Shown: positions 55,801 to 63,346 of the stretch, piece after piece
Position numbering within the stretch: position 1 is the stretch's first letter
Layout of the letters: every line of letters begins with the position of its first letter
Assembly: GCA_016711805.1 (NCBI GenBank)
Contig: JADJSH010000007.1
Span: 1-64,000 of the forward strand
DNA: 64,000 bases
Source of the DNA: Bacteroidota bacterium
GTDB lineage: Bacteria; Bacteroidota; Bacteroidia; B-17B0; Aurantibacillaceae
Direction: 5' to 3'
Notes under the pieces: generated by a model
Database searches by the model: none
What the model was told of the DNA's origin: nothing
The model's input: only the letters and a program-made list of their open reading frames with translations
Translations under genes and position numbers: made by a program

Positions 55801-55971
55801 GTTGGGCTCTGCTCCGGGATACACAGTTTTAATAACCACAACAGGTTGATTAAAATCAGGCATCAATTCATAACTCAAATTTTTATATCCTATAACTCCC
55901 AATAAGGTAAGTACGCTGAAAAGAACAATTATCAGCGAAGGACGTTTTATTGATATTTCTGTAATATTCAT
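52873..55971 (-). CDS. RND efflux transporter (AcrB/MdtB-like)
   Basis: 1032-residue inner-membrane proton-driven pump. LIIVLFSVLTLLGVIGYKNL is TM1, followed by the porter domain (KTVYPGAEPNEVETSVSRKIEDAL). The TM4 proton-relay region NLMTLLAMSLIIGILVDDATVVLENIQRHL contains the Asp pair DD, and the second half repeats the fold with NNLSLFALLGLIMLMGLVVKNAILIVDF and GRGRMRPILMTT. The length and layout are those of the HAE-1/MMPL RND family. Second gene after the TolC and adaptor genes of the same operon; substrates unknown, but it is expressed under the Fnr-type site at 61139 if the operon is intact. Confidence 0.93.
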   Translation of the reverse strand: MNITEISIKRPSLIIVLFSVLTLLGVIGYKNLSYELMPDFNQPVVVIKTVYPGAEPNEVETSVSRKIEDALSNLEGVDYLVTKSLPNASIIIANLKYGTDLDKTMQDAQRYIDNIRKDLPQDILSPVMSKVSPNDLPIMSISATSNLPATEFYQKMKDEYLPQIQQIKGVAELTILGGEEREIQVKANRDKLKLYKISLYQVVEAINRSGLDLPAGKVQTDQENNSVRLTGKFATIDDIKNVQVAMPMLGSPVYVKDVAQIVDGIKETTSISRYNGKDGIGILLKKQGDANAVDVSKMVRAKFKSIEAQNKNSDVKFIIADDSTDNTIAAVNSVVFDLGLAVVLVSLVMLLFLRSFRNSLIVIIAIPTSLVTAFAVMWLLGYTLNLMTLLAMSLIIGILVDDATVVLENIQRHLDMGKEKRTASMDGRMEIGFSALSITLVDVVVFLPILFLQVFVADMLKQFSVVVVTSTLTSLLVGFTLTPWLASRIGKKEDLQPTNFFNRFLLGFEHQLEKFTNWYGKQLEWILSHKLIFTGIVVLLFAVTLGIMKQGIIGKELISTGDQGKFRMALEFDKSTSIQQNNLIAQKIETYIIKQADVSTVFSNIGGPSTGIGSLGVGSANKTEFTIQLKSAKERNKQPTEEFMKKLREELKMKFPGINYSMAALGLIPRSAPIEITLSGSNLDLVMKTGNDLKSVIEKIPGSDNVRLSVEQGSPEYKIIPDKDKMQRLGLTTAYVGMNLRTAFTGNDDATLTENGTEYPVRIWFDGYSRQNYEDVQRLSIVNPMGLPVEVSQFATVERDNSPSLLERKDRQPAVTLTSDALGRPSGTVADDVVAYLKNNPLPDGIDMTWGSDIKRQNDSFGALGSVLLISFLLIYLIMVALYDSFVYPFVVLFSIPVAAIGAFLALNLSLNNLSLFALLGLIMLMGLVVKNAILIVDFTNQLKAEGKHFKEALIIAGRGRMRPILMTTIAMIIGMLPIALGKGTASEWKNGLAWVIIGGLFSSLILTVYLVPMVYYLVDRLKEKIANRKTN

Positions 55972-55981
55972 AATTCAAATT

Positions 55982-57031
55982 TTATTTAACAGTTACATTC
56001 GCATTGTCAAATAGATTAATAAATCCATTTGTTACAATCACATCACCTTCTTCTAATCCCTTTGCCACAACAGTTTTATTTTTTATTTTTTGCGCAATAT
56101 TTATGCTATTTAGAACAGCCTTTCCGTTCTTAACTTTATAAACTTGAGGTTGACTTGACGATCCAACAATAGCAGAAGCCGGTATAATGATTCCTGTTTT
56201 TTGATTTTCACTTTTCAAATTTACTTTACCAAACATTCCCGATTTGATTTTTAAATCGGAGGTGTTACTTACAATAAACTGAACAGGAAAACTACTGCCC
56301 ATATTGGCTTTACTACCTATCATTGTTGCTTTACCCGACAATAGCACATCCGAATAAGCATCTGCATTAATCGAGAAGGTTTGATTTAATTGAAATGAAC
56401 TCAAATCATTTTCAGAAACATTAACGGTAAATTTTAAAACTGAAATATCTGTAATTTGAAGCAATGGCACACCCGGTGCGGCAAATGCTCCCTCTTCAGT
56501 AAGTTTAGCAGTAACCACTCCATTAAACGGTGCTTTGATTGTTGTTTTATTAATTTGTTCAAGTAAAGTTGCTCTTTGAACTTTTGCAGATTTTAAACCT
56601 AACTCTGCTTTTTCTAATTGAACCCCTTGTACAGCATCTGCATTCGCTAAAACAGTAAATCGTTTTACATCAGCTTCTAATCCTTCAACTTGAACCTCCG
56701 CTGATTGTAATTGCAATTTCAATAGTGAATTATCTAACTGAATTAATGATTGCCCCTTTGTTACAAAAGTTCCAACATCAACTAAAACATCATTTATCTT
56801 GCCTTGTATTTCAGCGCTAAGCTTAGTTTCTTTATTAGGTTCAAATGTTCCTGAATAAGCAAATTCAGCTCCTATTAATTCCGATTTGATTGTATCTACC
56901 TGAACATGGATAGCTTGCTCTTTATCATATTGATAAACTTTATCTTTTACGATTTCTTTATTACTTTTTAATTTTATGACTACAATTGCAATTAATGCCA
57001 ATGGTATGATGATGTATAAAACCTTTTTCAT
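55982..57031 (-). CDS. RND periplasmic adaptor protein (HlyD/AcrA-like)
   Basis: 349 residues. Signal-anchor MKKVLYIIIPLALIAIVVIK; paired lipoyl halves GKINDVLVDVGTFVTKGQSLIQLDN and KAPFNGVVTAKLTEEGAFAAPG around a helical hairpin (residues ~105-150); a beta-barrel domain (LLQITDISVLKFTVNVSENDL) and a membrane-proximal domain (KAVLNSINIAQKIKNKTVVAKGLEEGD). Links the RND pump to the outer-membrane channel. 10 bases before the pump gene and 24 bases after the TolC gene. Confidence 0.92.
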   Translation of the reverse strand: MKKVLYIIIPLALIAIVVIKLKSNKEIVKDKVYQYDKEQAIHVQVDTIKSELIGAEFAYSGTFEPNKETKLSAEIQGKINDVLVDVGTFVTKGQSLIQLDNSLLKLQLQSAEVQVEGLEADVKRFTVLANADAVQGVQLEKAELGLKSAKVQRATLLEQINKTTIKAPFNGVVTAKLTEEGAFAAPGVPLLQITDISVLKFTVNVSENDLSSFQLNQTFSINADAYSDVLLSGKATMIGSKANMGSSFPVQFIVSNTSDLKIKSGMFGKVNLKSENQKTGIIIPASAIVGSSSQPQVYKVKNGKAVLNSINIAQKIKNKTVVAKGLEEGDVIVTNGFINLFDNANVTVK

Positions 57032-57055
57032 TATCTGTTATTTTTAATTATTAAT

Positions 57056-58390
57056 TTATTTCGTTTTTAAAATATTTCCTGATACTTTTTTTAGTTCTAA
57101 GTCTGCCTTCATCACATCTACCAATGCCGACAAATAATTTTGTTGTGCTTCCTTTTGGGTATTATCTGAAAGTAAAACATCTGTTAATGATGCAACACCC
57201 TCCTTTTGCTGAATAAGTGTTTTAGAATAAATTGTTTCTGCTAATGTCAATTGTGATTTTGCATTTAATAGATTAGAATTTGCAACTTCATATTGCATTT
57301 GTGCATTTTCTATCTGAACGTTTTGTTTATCATTTAATAATTCTAATCGAGTTGTATTTTGCTTTATCTCTTCTCTCTTTTGAAAAACCTTGTGTTCTAA
57401 AGTAGTACCGGAGAATATCATCCAAGACATTTTTACCCCGGCAAATCCAATCGGGTACGTTTTAAAGAAATCATTTGTACCACTGTAGTTTCCAAATCCA
57501 GTAGTTCCATAAGTACCATAAAGTGAGAAAGAAGGTAAATGTGATAGTTTTAATGTTTTTAATTCAGATTTCAAGAGCAGTTCTTTTGTGTTAAACAATA
57601 ATATATCAGAGGTTGGTTTGCTTGTATACTTTACTACTTCTGACGATGTGCTAAATGTTTCTTCAATTGTAATTGGTCGGGTTGGTGTTATGCCTAATTG
57701 AAGCTTTAATAAATTAAGGATTTGTTGGTACTGTGCATTAGCCTTGCTTAACTGTGTATTTAGCAGACTTTGCTGAAGTTTAATTTTATCTACATCTGTA
57801 CCCTTTGCCATTTGTTGTGAGTAAAGCAATTGAATATTGCTAAGTAGTTTTTCGCTATTACTTAATCCGTTTTTGATAAACACAATCTGATTTGATACTA
57901 ACTGTGCATTGTAATACAAATTAGAAACATCAAATACCACTTGCTCCTCGGTTTGTTGAAACTGTATTTGATTTAATTCTTTTGCTCTTTTTGAAATCGT
58001 AATTGCTCCAATAGCTTGAGGGTTGTATAAAGGCACATCAAGAGTTAGGTTTGCATTTAAATTATGTGGGACACCAAATTGAGCCTCTTTGTAAACGCCT
58101 GCCGGTCCACCAAAAACGGATGCAGGGAGTAACTGATACGGAAGATCGGTGTAGTACCGATAGTCAACATTGCCATACAATTTTGGCACTAAACCACCTT
58201 TTGCTTCCTTGTTCCTCTCATTGGCAATCTCAATATCGCCTTGTGCTATTTTCAACGTTTTATTATGCACTAATGCTGTATCAATACATTGCTTTAGTGA
58301 CCAATTTTGAGCCTCAGAATTGGTTGTAAAAATTAAAATGGTGAGAACCATTAATAATTTCAATTTTAATAAGTGAGTATTTACTAACAT
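57056..58390 (-). CDS. TolC-family outer-membrane efflux protein
   Basis: 444 residues with signal peptide (LMVLTILIFTTNSEAQ). Two helical-hairpin repeats, WSLKQCIDTALVHNKTLKIAQGDIEIANERN and TLYSKTLIQQKEGVASLTDVLLSDNTQKEAQQNYLSAL, and barrel strands such as LPSFSLYGTYGTTGFG mark an outer-membrane factor. Forms a tripartite pump with the two downstream gene products. Starts 16 bases after the cupin gene. Confidence 0.9.
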   Translation of the reverse strand: MLVNTHLLKLKLLMVLTILIFTTNSEAQNWSLKQCIDTALVHNKTLKIAQGDIEIANERNKEAKGGLVPKLYGNVDYRYYTDLPYQLLPASVFGGPAGVYKEAQFGVPHNLNANLTLDVPLYNPQAIGAITISKRAKELNQIQFQQTEEQVVFDVSNLYYNAQLVSNQIVFIKNGLSNSEKLLSNIQLLYSQQMAKGTDVDKIKLQQSLLNTQLSKANAQYQQILNLLKLQLGITPTRPITIEETFSTSSEVVKYTSKPTSDILLFNTKELLLKSELKTLKLSHLPSFSLYGTYGTTGFGNYSGTNDFFKTYPIGFAGVKMSWMIFSGTTLEHKVFQKREEIKQNTTRLELLNDKQNVQIENAQMQYEVANSNLLNAKSQLTLAETIYSKTLIQQKEGVASLTDVLLSDNTQKEAQQNYLSALVDVMKADLELKKVSGNILKTK

Positions 58391-58406
58391 AACTAGGCAA
58401 ATTTTT

Positions 58407-58694
58407 TTATTTGATTAATAGTAATTGAGTGTCTTCTATTCCTTCTACCCAATGTTTTACGTTTGGCTCAATGTTAACCATATCGCCACTTGAAAGATTT
58501 TCTGTTACCCCTTTTTCATTTTTAAAAACTACATTGCCATTAATACAAATAAGTAATGCAGGAACAGTTGTTATATGTTCTTTTAATGTGCCGTTTGCTT
58601 TGATTTGTAAAGCAGTTACATTTCCTTCAGTTGTAGAAAATAATTTCTTTGCGCTGACAGGCTTTTCTTCGGTATGGAATGATTTTATGTTCAT
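58407..58694 (-). CDS. Small cupin-domain protein
   Basis: 95-residue single cupin barrel: GTLKEHITTVPALLICINGNVVFKNEKGVTENLSSGDMVNIEPNVKHWVEG. It has the HxxxxP/G-type pattern and a His (KHW) near the end but lacks the full metal triad of enzymatic cupins. Likely a sensory or binding protein. Co-transcribed with the upstream cytochrome gene (23-base gap). Confidence 0.8.
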   Translation of the reverse strand: MNIKSFHTEEKPVSAKKLFSTTEGNVTALQIKANGTLKEHITTVPALLICINGNVVFKNEKGVTENLSSGDMVNIEPNVKHWVEGIEDTQLLLIK

Positions 58695-58717
58695 GATTTC
58701 TGTTTTAAAACGTTACT

Positions 58718-59176
58718 TTATTTTTTATTTAGTGAATCCCATTTATTATACCAGCTATCACTTGATACATCATTATCAAACAAATAACTAGCGATTATTT
58801 TTACTTCTTCTTCCTTGAAATTTTGTTTTGGCATTAAACTGAAATTTCTGACCGCTCCTGGCATAATTGACAATTCTTCAGAAGGGTTTTGTACAAATTT
58901 CCAAATGGCGTTTACAAATTCAACCTTAGTAATAGAATCTGAAAGATAATGCTCTCTTACCTTAAAAATTGGAGGAGCTAAACGGTTATCAATTTTCAAA
59001 TCAGGATTATGACAACTAAAACATTTATTATTTATCAATTTAAGTGTGTCAATTTCCCTTACCACTAAAAGAGAATCAGATGTTTTGATTACCTTTTGAT
59101 TTTGTGATTTATTATCGCAACTGGATAAGCATAGGCTAAAACAAATAGCAAATAAAGTAAGGTATACTGTTTTCAT
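58718..59176 (-). CDS. Monohaem cytochrome c-like lipoprotein
   Basis: 152 residues. MKTVYLTLFAICFSLCLSSC gives a lipoprotein signal. INNKCFSCHNPDLK holds the CxxCH haem site, RLAPPIFKVREHY is a conserved post-haem segment, and LMPKQNFKEEEVKIIASYLFDND has the axial Met/terminal helix region (GAVRNFSLMP). Extracytoplasmic electron carrier or sensor. Start ATG 59176, one base after the preceding gene ends. Reading a haem lipoprotein inside an efflux operon is unusual. Confidence 0.85.
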   Translation of the reverse strand: MKTVYLTLFAICFSLCLSSCDNKSQNQKVIKTSDSLLVVREIDTLKLINNKCFSCHNPDLKIDNRLAPPIFKVREHYLSDSITKVEFVNAIWKFVQNPSEELSIMPGAVRNFSLMPKQNFKEEEVKIIASYLFDNDVSSDSWYNKWDSLNKK

Positions 59177-59177
59177 G

Positions 59178-59663
59178 TTACTCAAAATATATATTGAATG
59201 TTTTATAGGAAGCCACTATTTCTTGTAAGGTGTGCAATGCCTCATCGTTATTTTTTGATTTATTCAGTTTGTCTACCATGTCAATGTATGGTAGCAACCA
59301 TTTATGTAATTCGTCATGCGCTTTTCCTTCCATAGTACAATTAGAAGTTAATAGATCAATATTTTTCTGCAAGCTAGCTCCAAGTTTATTGAAATCATTT
59401 AATTCCATGTTTTTAGCTTCAGCTAAACGATTAATATCTGACTCCATATTTCTAATATGTTTCATCATATCTGGAACAACTTTCCATTTAGCTCCGTTAT
59501 TAAATTCAATGGAGTCACTCTCATCGTGGTGATGTGTAATCTCCTCTGTTACTTCTGATTGTTGACTTTGCAAAGTTTCGCTATTATGCTCTTTTACTGA
59601 ACTATTACAACCATAAATAATACCCATGAGAATCACAGTTGATATTGCCAAATACTTTTTCAT
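59178..59663 (-). CDS. Putative lipoprotein of unknown function
   Basis: 161 residues. MKKYLAISTVILMGIIYGCNS gives a lipobox (IYGC). A His/Glu-rich segment (EEITHHHDESD) follows, then a helical region (MMKHIRNMESDINRLAEAKNMELNDFNKLGASLQKNIDLL...) that looks like a four-helix bundle. Possible metal binding through HHHDE. No family recognised. Sits between two membrane or haem proteins of the operon, with one-base overlap to the upstream gene (TAATG). Confidence 0.65.
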   Translation of the reverse strand: MKKYLAISTVILMGIIYGCNSSVKEHNSETLQSQQSEVTEEITHHHDESDSIEFNNGAKWKVVPDMMKHIRNMESDINRLAEAKNMELNDFNKLGASLQKNIDLLTSNCTMEGKAHDELHKWLLPYIDMVDKLNKSKNNDEALHTLQEIVASYKTFNIYFE

Positions 59664-60052
59664 TATGCTGTTTTTTTTGTTATAAAATACCATGATATAC
59701 CTGCAAATGCTCCCGTAATGGCAATACGTGATAACATAGCTTTAATAGTTTTATGCTCATAAATTCCACCAGAATTAGCATGAATTAAAAGCCCAATAAA
59801 ACTTACAATTAGAATTGTTGTTGTAATTAATAGTAGTTTTGTAGACCATTTCTTTTCAGTAAATAAGCCATATGCACCTAGCAGATACATAAATGCGGCA
59901 ATGAAATTAGAAATCACTACAAATAACACATAATTACCTTCCTTCTCTCTTATCCCAAATAAATCAAAGATCACAGATGTACTCATAAAAAGAGTAATTA
60001 ATGCAAATAAAGTAAGTATTGTTCCCGAAATTTTTAAAATAATTGTTTTCAT
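59663..60052 (-). CDS. Four-TM membrane protein
   Basis: 129 residues with four TM helices (ISGTILTLFALITLFMSTSVIF; VLFVVISNFIAAFMYLLGAYGLF; LLLITTTILIVSFIGLLIHANSGGIY; IAITGAFAGISWYF). No motif beyond topology. Similar short membrane proteins accompany cytochromes in Bacteroidota, but I cannot name a family. Ends one base into the next start codon. Confidence 0.6.
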   Translation of the reverse strand: MKTIILKISGTILTLFALITLFMSTSVIFDLFGIREKEGNYVLFVVISNFIAAFMYLLGAYGLFTEKKWSTKLLLITTTILIVSFIGLLIHANSGGIYEHKTIKAMLSRIAITGAFAGISWYFITKKTA

Positions 60053-60056
60053 GTTT

Positions 60057-60653
60057 TTATTTTGTTTCTATCATTTTTAATATTCCGCTCAATACTTTAT
60101 TGCCATCTTTAATTAAATCTGAATTATGACCCGATAGTTTCCATTTAAGTACCGTAATACGCATACCTCCCATGATAATGGTTGTTGTTATTGAAACGCC
60201 CACAATCTTACTAAAAGAGTCATTTGCCTGACCCTTCTTTACTATATCTTCGATATGATTCTGCATTAATTCCATCATAGATGAAACAGTAGATGATAGC
60301 TCTTTATTGAACTGAAAAATACCTTCAGAAAAAATCACACTAACCACCGAAGGCTTTTTTACAAATGTTTTTAATTGCGAATCAAAAAGATCTTTCAAAA
60401 GTTCTGATGGGCTACGATCTTTATTAGAAAGAATTAAACCAAGCCTTTCTTTCATTTCTTCAATAAAATAAGTTAGTAAGCCTAGCAAAATTTCATTCTT
60501 GCTTTTAAAATGACGATATAATGCAGCTTCAGATAAATTTAAATCAGCTGCGAGGGTTTTAATAGTTAAATCCTGAATGCCATGCTCATCAATTCTTTTG
60601 GTAGCAGCCTCAATGATTTGAATTTGTCTCTCTGTGAATTTATTATTGTTCAT
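60057..60653 (-). CDS. TetR-family repressor
   Basis: 199 residues. FTERQIQIIEAATKRIDEHGIQDLTIKTLAADLNLSEAALYRHFKSKNEILLGLL is a complete TetR helix-turn-helix; the rest is the helical ligand-binding domain. Likely represses the efflux operon in which it is the second gene and senses one of its substrates. Start ATG 60653; it overlaps the end of the preceding gene by about 11 bases. Confidence 0.88.
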   Translation of the reverse strand: MNNNKFTERQIQIIEAATKRIDEHGIQDLTIKTLAADLNLSEAALYRHFKSKNEILLGLLTYFIEEMKERLGLILSNKDRSPSELLKDLFDSQLKTFVKKPSVVSVIFSEGIFQFNKELSSTVSSMMELMQNHIEDIVKKGQANDSFSKIVGVSITTTIIMGGMRITVLKWKLSGHNSDLIKDGNKVLSGILKMIETK

Positions 60654-61056
60654 TTTCAATTTTCATTTTATAAAAGGATATTCCTAACCAAATAACAGAC
60701 ACTGTCATGCTAATTGCACCAATAAGAACAAAAACAGGTGGTGCGCCAAAGTATACTTCTAATAATATTCCTATTGGCATTAATAAGCCTATTAAGCCTA
60801 ACCAAGAAATTACCGTTGTGTTTTTAAGTTGATTTTTAAAGTGTAATAGCAAGTAGCCTATTAAAATATTTAAGAATGCAAATAAATTACCGTGTACGTG
60901 AGCTAATCTAGTTTCAAAATGCTTACCAATTGAATAAGAATTAATCCACTCTTCCTTACCTGGAGCGAAGTCTCTTAAATAAATAAGTATAAAGCCGTAT
61001 GCCATAAATAATCCCATTACTAGAAATCCGATAGCTATGTTATTTTTTCCTTTCAT
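60643..61056 (-). CDS. Four-TM membrane protein with HVHGN motif
   Basis: 137 residues, four TM helices. The second helix starts RLAHVHGNLFAFLNILIGYLL, with two His in an HxHxN-F-A-F setting that recalls the HAHSHFAFAGW segment of the 12-TM protein at 43426. It is the first gene of the ten-gene efflux operon, with an Fnr-type site 83 bases upstream of its ATG (61056). Haem or copper binding is possible, and unproven. The longer reading frame to 61101 is less likely. Confidence 0.6.
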   Translation of the reverse strand: MKGKNNIAIGFLVMGLFMAYGFILIYLRDFAPGKEEWINSYSIGKHFETRLAHVHGNLFAFLNILIGYLLLHFKNQLKNTTVISWLGLIGLLMPIGILLEVYFGAPPVFVLIGAISMTVSVIWLGISFYKMKIENEQ

Positions 61057-61138
61057 AATTTTTAATGTTAGTAAGTATTCACTTACAAATGTATTAAACA
61101 TTTTAATCCCCCACTATTATTTTAACAATTTTTTAATA

Positions 61139-61150
61139 TGATTTAAATCA
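61139..61150. promoter_or_regulatory. Fnr/Dnr-type operator TGATTTAAATCA
   Basis: Identical 12-base palindrome to the one at 42736. It lies 83 bases before the efflux operon's first ATG and 87 bases before the STAS-like gene on the other strand, so it could serve either. Confidence 0.65.
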
Positions 61151-61237
61151 CTTTAGCTAAATACTAGATTCATATCGCGTAATCTGCCAACAGCCAATGA
61201 ATTGCATAACAAAAAAGACTACATTTGATTTGAAATT

Positions 61238-61624
61238 ATGGCTAATACCAATCCAACAGAATTAGATTTTGCAACTGTCTTTAAAGATACAAGCGGCATC
61301 ATCATTATAACGATGAAGGATTATCGAAAATTGGATCAATACGATGTTATTAATATCAATTTAGCAATAAGACATAAAGCAGACGGTAAACGTGCCTTAA
61401 AATTATTAGATGCCCGTGCCAGTTGGAGCATGGATAAAAAAGCGAAAGAACAAGCAAAACTTGAACATTCGGTTTCTGTTACCAAGGCTAGGGCAATTGT
61501 TGTTTCTAACTCTATTACCGTTGCATTTATGAAATTTTTGGATAGTTTTAGTAAAAATGATTATCCCCAAAAGATATTTTCAGATTATGATGAGGCTTAT
61601 AAATGGCTTATGACTTTTAGATAA
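61238..61624 (+). CDS. STAS/SpoIIAA-like domain protein
   Basis: 128-residue soluble protein. FKDTSGIIIITMKDYRKLDQYDVININLAIRHKADGKRALKLLDARASWSMDKKAKEQAK has the beta-alpha pattern of a SpoIIAA/STAS domain, as in the short Bacteroidota family of this type. No Ser phospho-acceptor motif (DS) is obvious. It sits beside an Fnr-type site shared with the efflux operon; function unknown. Confidence 0.7.
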   Translation: MANTNPTELDFATVFKDTSGIIIITMKDYRKLDQYDVININLAIRHKADGKRALKLLDARASWSMDKKAKEQAKLEHSVSVTKARAIVVSNSITVAFMKFLDSFSKNDYPQKIFSDYDEAYKWLMTFR

Positions 61625-61909
61625 TTAATTGTGGATTAAAATATTCTCAGAAAAATACTAAAGGATTGACATGCTCTTTTGAAAAGTTTACAAGAATCTC
61701 ACAATTTCAAAAATGACATTTTGGGTATTATTATATACCTTTTTATTAAAGCTCTCAAAGAAGCCTTCCTATTTATAAGTTACACCTCAATTTGTCTTAC
61801 GGGGATGTTTTGAGGGAATAACCATAAAATACAACTCAAAAAATAATAGACTTTATTTTTAATTATTAAACTTAAGTAATTATAAATCAATCCATTAAAA
61901 TACGCTTCT
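61625..61909. other. Intergenic region, minor hairpin only
   Basis: Start of the 508-base gap before exbB. A weak cctcaa/ttgagg hairpin at 61785-61815 is visible. No gene, tRNA or known riboswitch recognised. Confidence 0.5.
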
Positions 61910-62008
61910 GTATTCGCCTATCGCCTTTAAACCAAAGGCAAAGTTCGATAAATTTAGGTCTTCGGATACAAACTCCAAAAAAAGTTGTCTTTTTTTGGAG
62001 TTTTTTTT
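61910..62008 (+). ncRNA. Structured candidate RNA ending in a strong terminator
   Basis: Three nested helices are visible: GTATTCG (61910-61916) with CGGATAC (61963-61969), TATCG (61919-61923) with CGATA (61946-61950), and GCCTTT (61923-61928) with AAAGGC (61934-61939). Directly after comes a perfect 12-bp terminator stem ctccaaaaaaag / ctttttttggag (61973-62000) followed by T8. It is about 125 bases upstream of exbB and 285 bases after the STAS-like gene. It may be a small RNA with its own terminator or a 5'-leader attenuator of the exbB operon. Not matched to a known family. Confidence 0.55.
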
Positions 62009-62132
62009 ATTCCACTGTATCTTTTTGCAAAGTGCGAGGTTATACTAACACAAATCTGTTTAAAACATCGCTTATGGTTTAATTTACTCGTCTCTTTCTA
62101 AGGTAACTTCGTGTAATTAAAAAATAAGCTCT

Positions 62133-62867
62133 ATGATGTCATTCATTCTTCAAATAACACCTACAGTTGCAGGAGCAATTGCAGATACAGCTGCGGCAAT
62201 TCAACCAGCTGTAACAGGCATACAAACCGCTACAGAACTTCCTCCAAACGAAATATCATTATTTGAAATGGTAGCCAAAGGTGGTGTTATTATGATTCCC
62301 CTAGCCATTTTATTACTAATGTCTCTTTATGTAATGGTAGAGCGTTTTTTAACAATTTCAAAAGCATCGAAGAAAAATGCCACCTTATTGGCAAGCGTGA
62401 AAGATATGATTAACAGTGGCAACTTAGCGAATGCTCGTAATATGTGTAAAAGCGTCAATACACCTGAGGCTATTATGTTAGAGCAAGGTATTTCTCGTAT
62501 TGGACAAAGCATGCAAGAGATTAGAGAAGCCATGGATAAAGCGGGTTCTTCTGAATTAAATCGCTTAGAAAAAAATATGAGTATTTTAAATATTACAGGT
62601 CGTATTGCTCCTATGTTTGGTTTCATTGGAACTATTATTGGGGTTATTAAAATTTTCTATGATATATCTGTTGCTAAAACAGTAGAAATTGAAGTTATCT
62701 CTTCTGGTTTATACCAAAAGATGATTACCTCTTGTGGAGGTTTAGTTGTAGGGGTTTTAGCTTTCGTATTTTACCATTGGTTAAATGCACGAATTGATAA
62801 ACTAGCTCATCGCATGGAAGAAACACAAATCGCGTTTTTAGACATGTTAAACGAGCCTTCTAAATAA
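62133..62867 (+). CDS. exbB: ExbB/TolQ-family proton channel subunit
   Basis: 244 residues, inner membrane. An N-terminal helix (residues ~1-20) and a Thr/Pro-rich segment are followed by TM (GGVIMIPLAILLLMSLYVMVERF), a cytoplasmic helical domain, then the MotA/TolQ/ExbB signature around GRIAPMFGFIGTIIGVIKIF and SGLYQKMITSCGGLVVGVLAFVFYHWL. Works with ExbD to energise TonB-dependent or Tol-type outer-membrane processes. First gene of an exbB-exbD-tonB-like unit. Confidence 0.92.
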   Translation: MMSFILQITPTVAGAIADTAAAIQPAVTGIQTATELPPNEISLFEMVAKGGVIMIPLAILLLMSLYVMVERFLTISKASKKNATLLASVKDMINSGNLANARNMCKSVNTPEAIMLEQGISRIGQSMQEIREAMDKAGSSELNRLEKNMSILNITGRIAPMFGFIGTIIGVIKIFYDISVAKTVEIEVISSGLYQKMITSCGGLVVGVLAFVFYHWLNARIDKLAHRMEETQIAFLDMLNEPSK

Positions 62868-62932
62868 GTAAGGAGTTAGAAATCAGATTTTAGAAATAAA
62901 TCTAACTTCTTAAATCATAAATCTTAAATAAA

Positions 62933-63343
62933 ATGGGATTACGTAAAAAAGCACATAGAGACGCAGAGGTAAGCACAGAGTCGTTAAACGACATCATGTT
63001 CTTCTTACTGTTGTTTTTCCTTATCTTATCAACCATGGTGAGCCCTAATGCCATTAAAGTAAACTTACCAAGCGCAAAATCTAATACACCAGTAGAGAAT
63101 AAGAAAAAACCTATTCACTTAAACGTTTCAAGCGATCGACACTATTTTGTAGAAAGTGACCCTGTAGATTTTTCGGTTTTAGAATCTGTTTTAGCTGCAA
63201 AAATTGCTGGAAATCCTGAACCAACCGTGGTATTACAAATGGATAAAGATTTGAGCATACAGGATGCCGTAGACGTGATGATTATTATTGATAAATTAAA
63301 ATGCAAAATGGTTTGGGCTACTAAACCATCTAACGGAAAATAA
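62933..63343 (+). CDS. exbD: ExbD/TolR-family protein
   Basis: 136 residues. One TM helix (IMFFLLLFFLILSTMV) contains the start region ESLNDIMFF with the essential Asp-type residue before it, and the periplasmic domain (NAIKVNLPSAKSN, LNVSSDRHYFVE, PTVVLQMDKDLSIQDAVDVMIII) has the ExbD fold. Pairs with ExbB and starts 65 bases after it. Confidence 0.92.
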   Translation: MGLRKKAHRDAEVSTESLNDIMFFLLLFFLILSTMVSPNAIKVNLPSAKSNTPVENKKKPIHLNVSSDRHYFVESDPVDFSVLESVLAAKIAGNPEPTVVLQMDKDLSIQDAVDVMIIIDKLKCKMVWATKPSNGK

Positions 63344-63346
63344 ATC

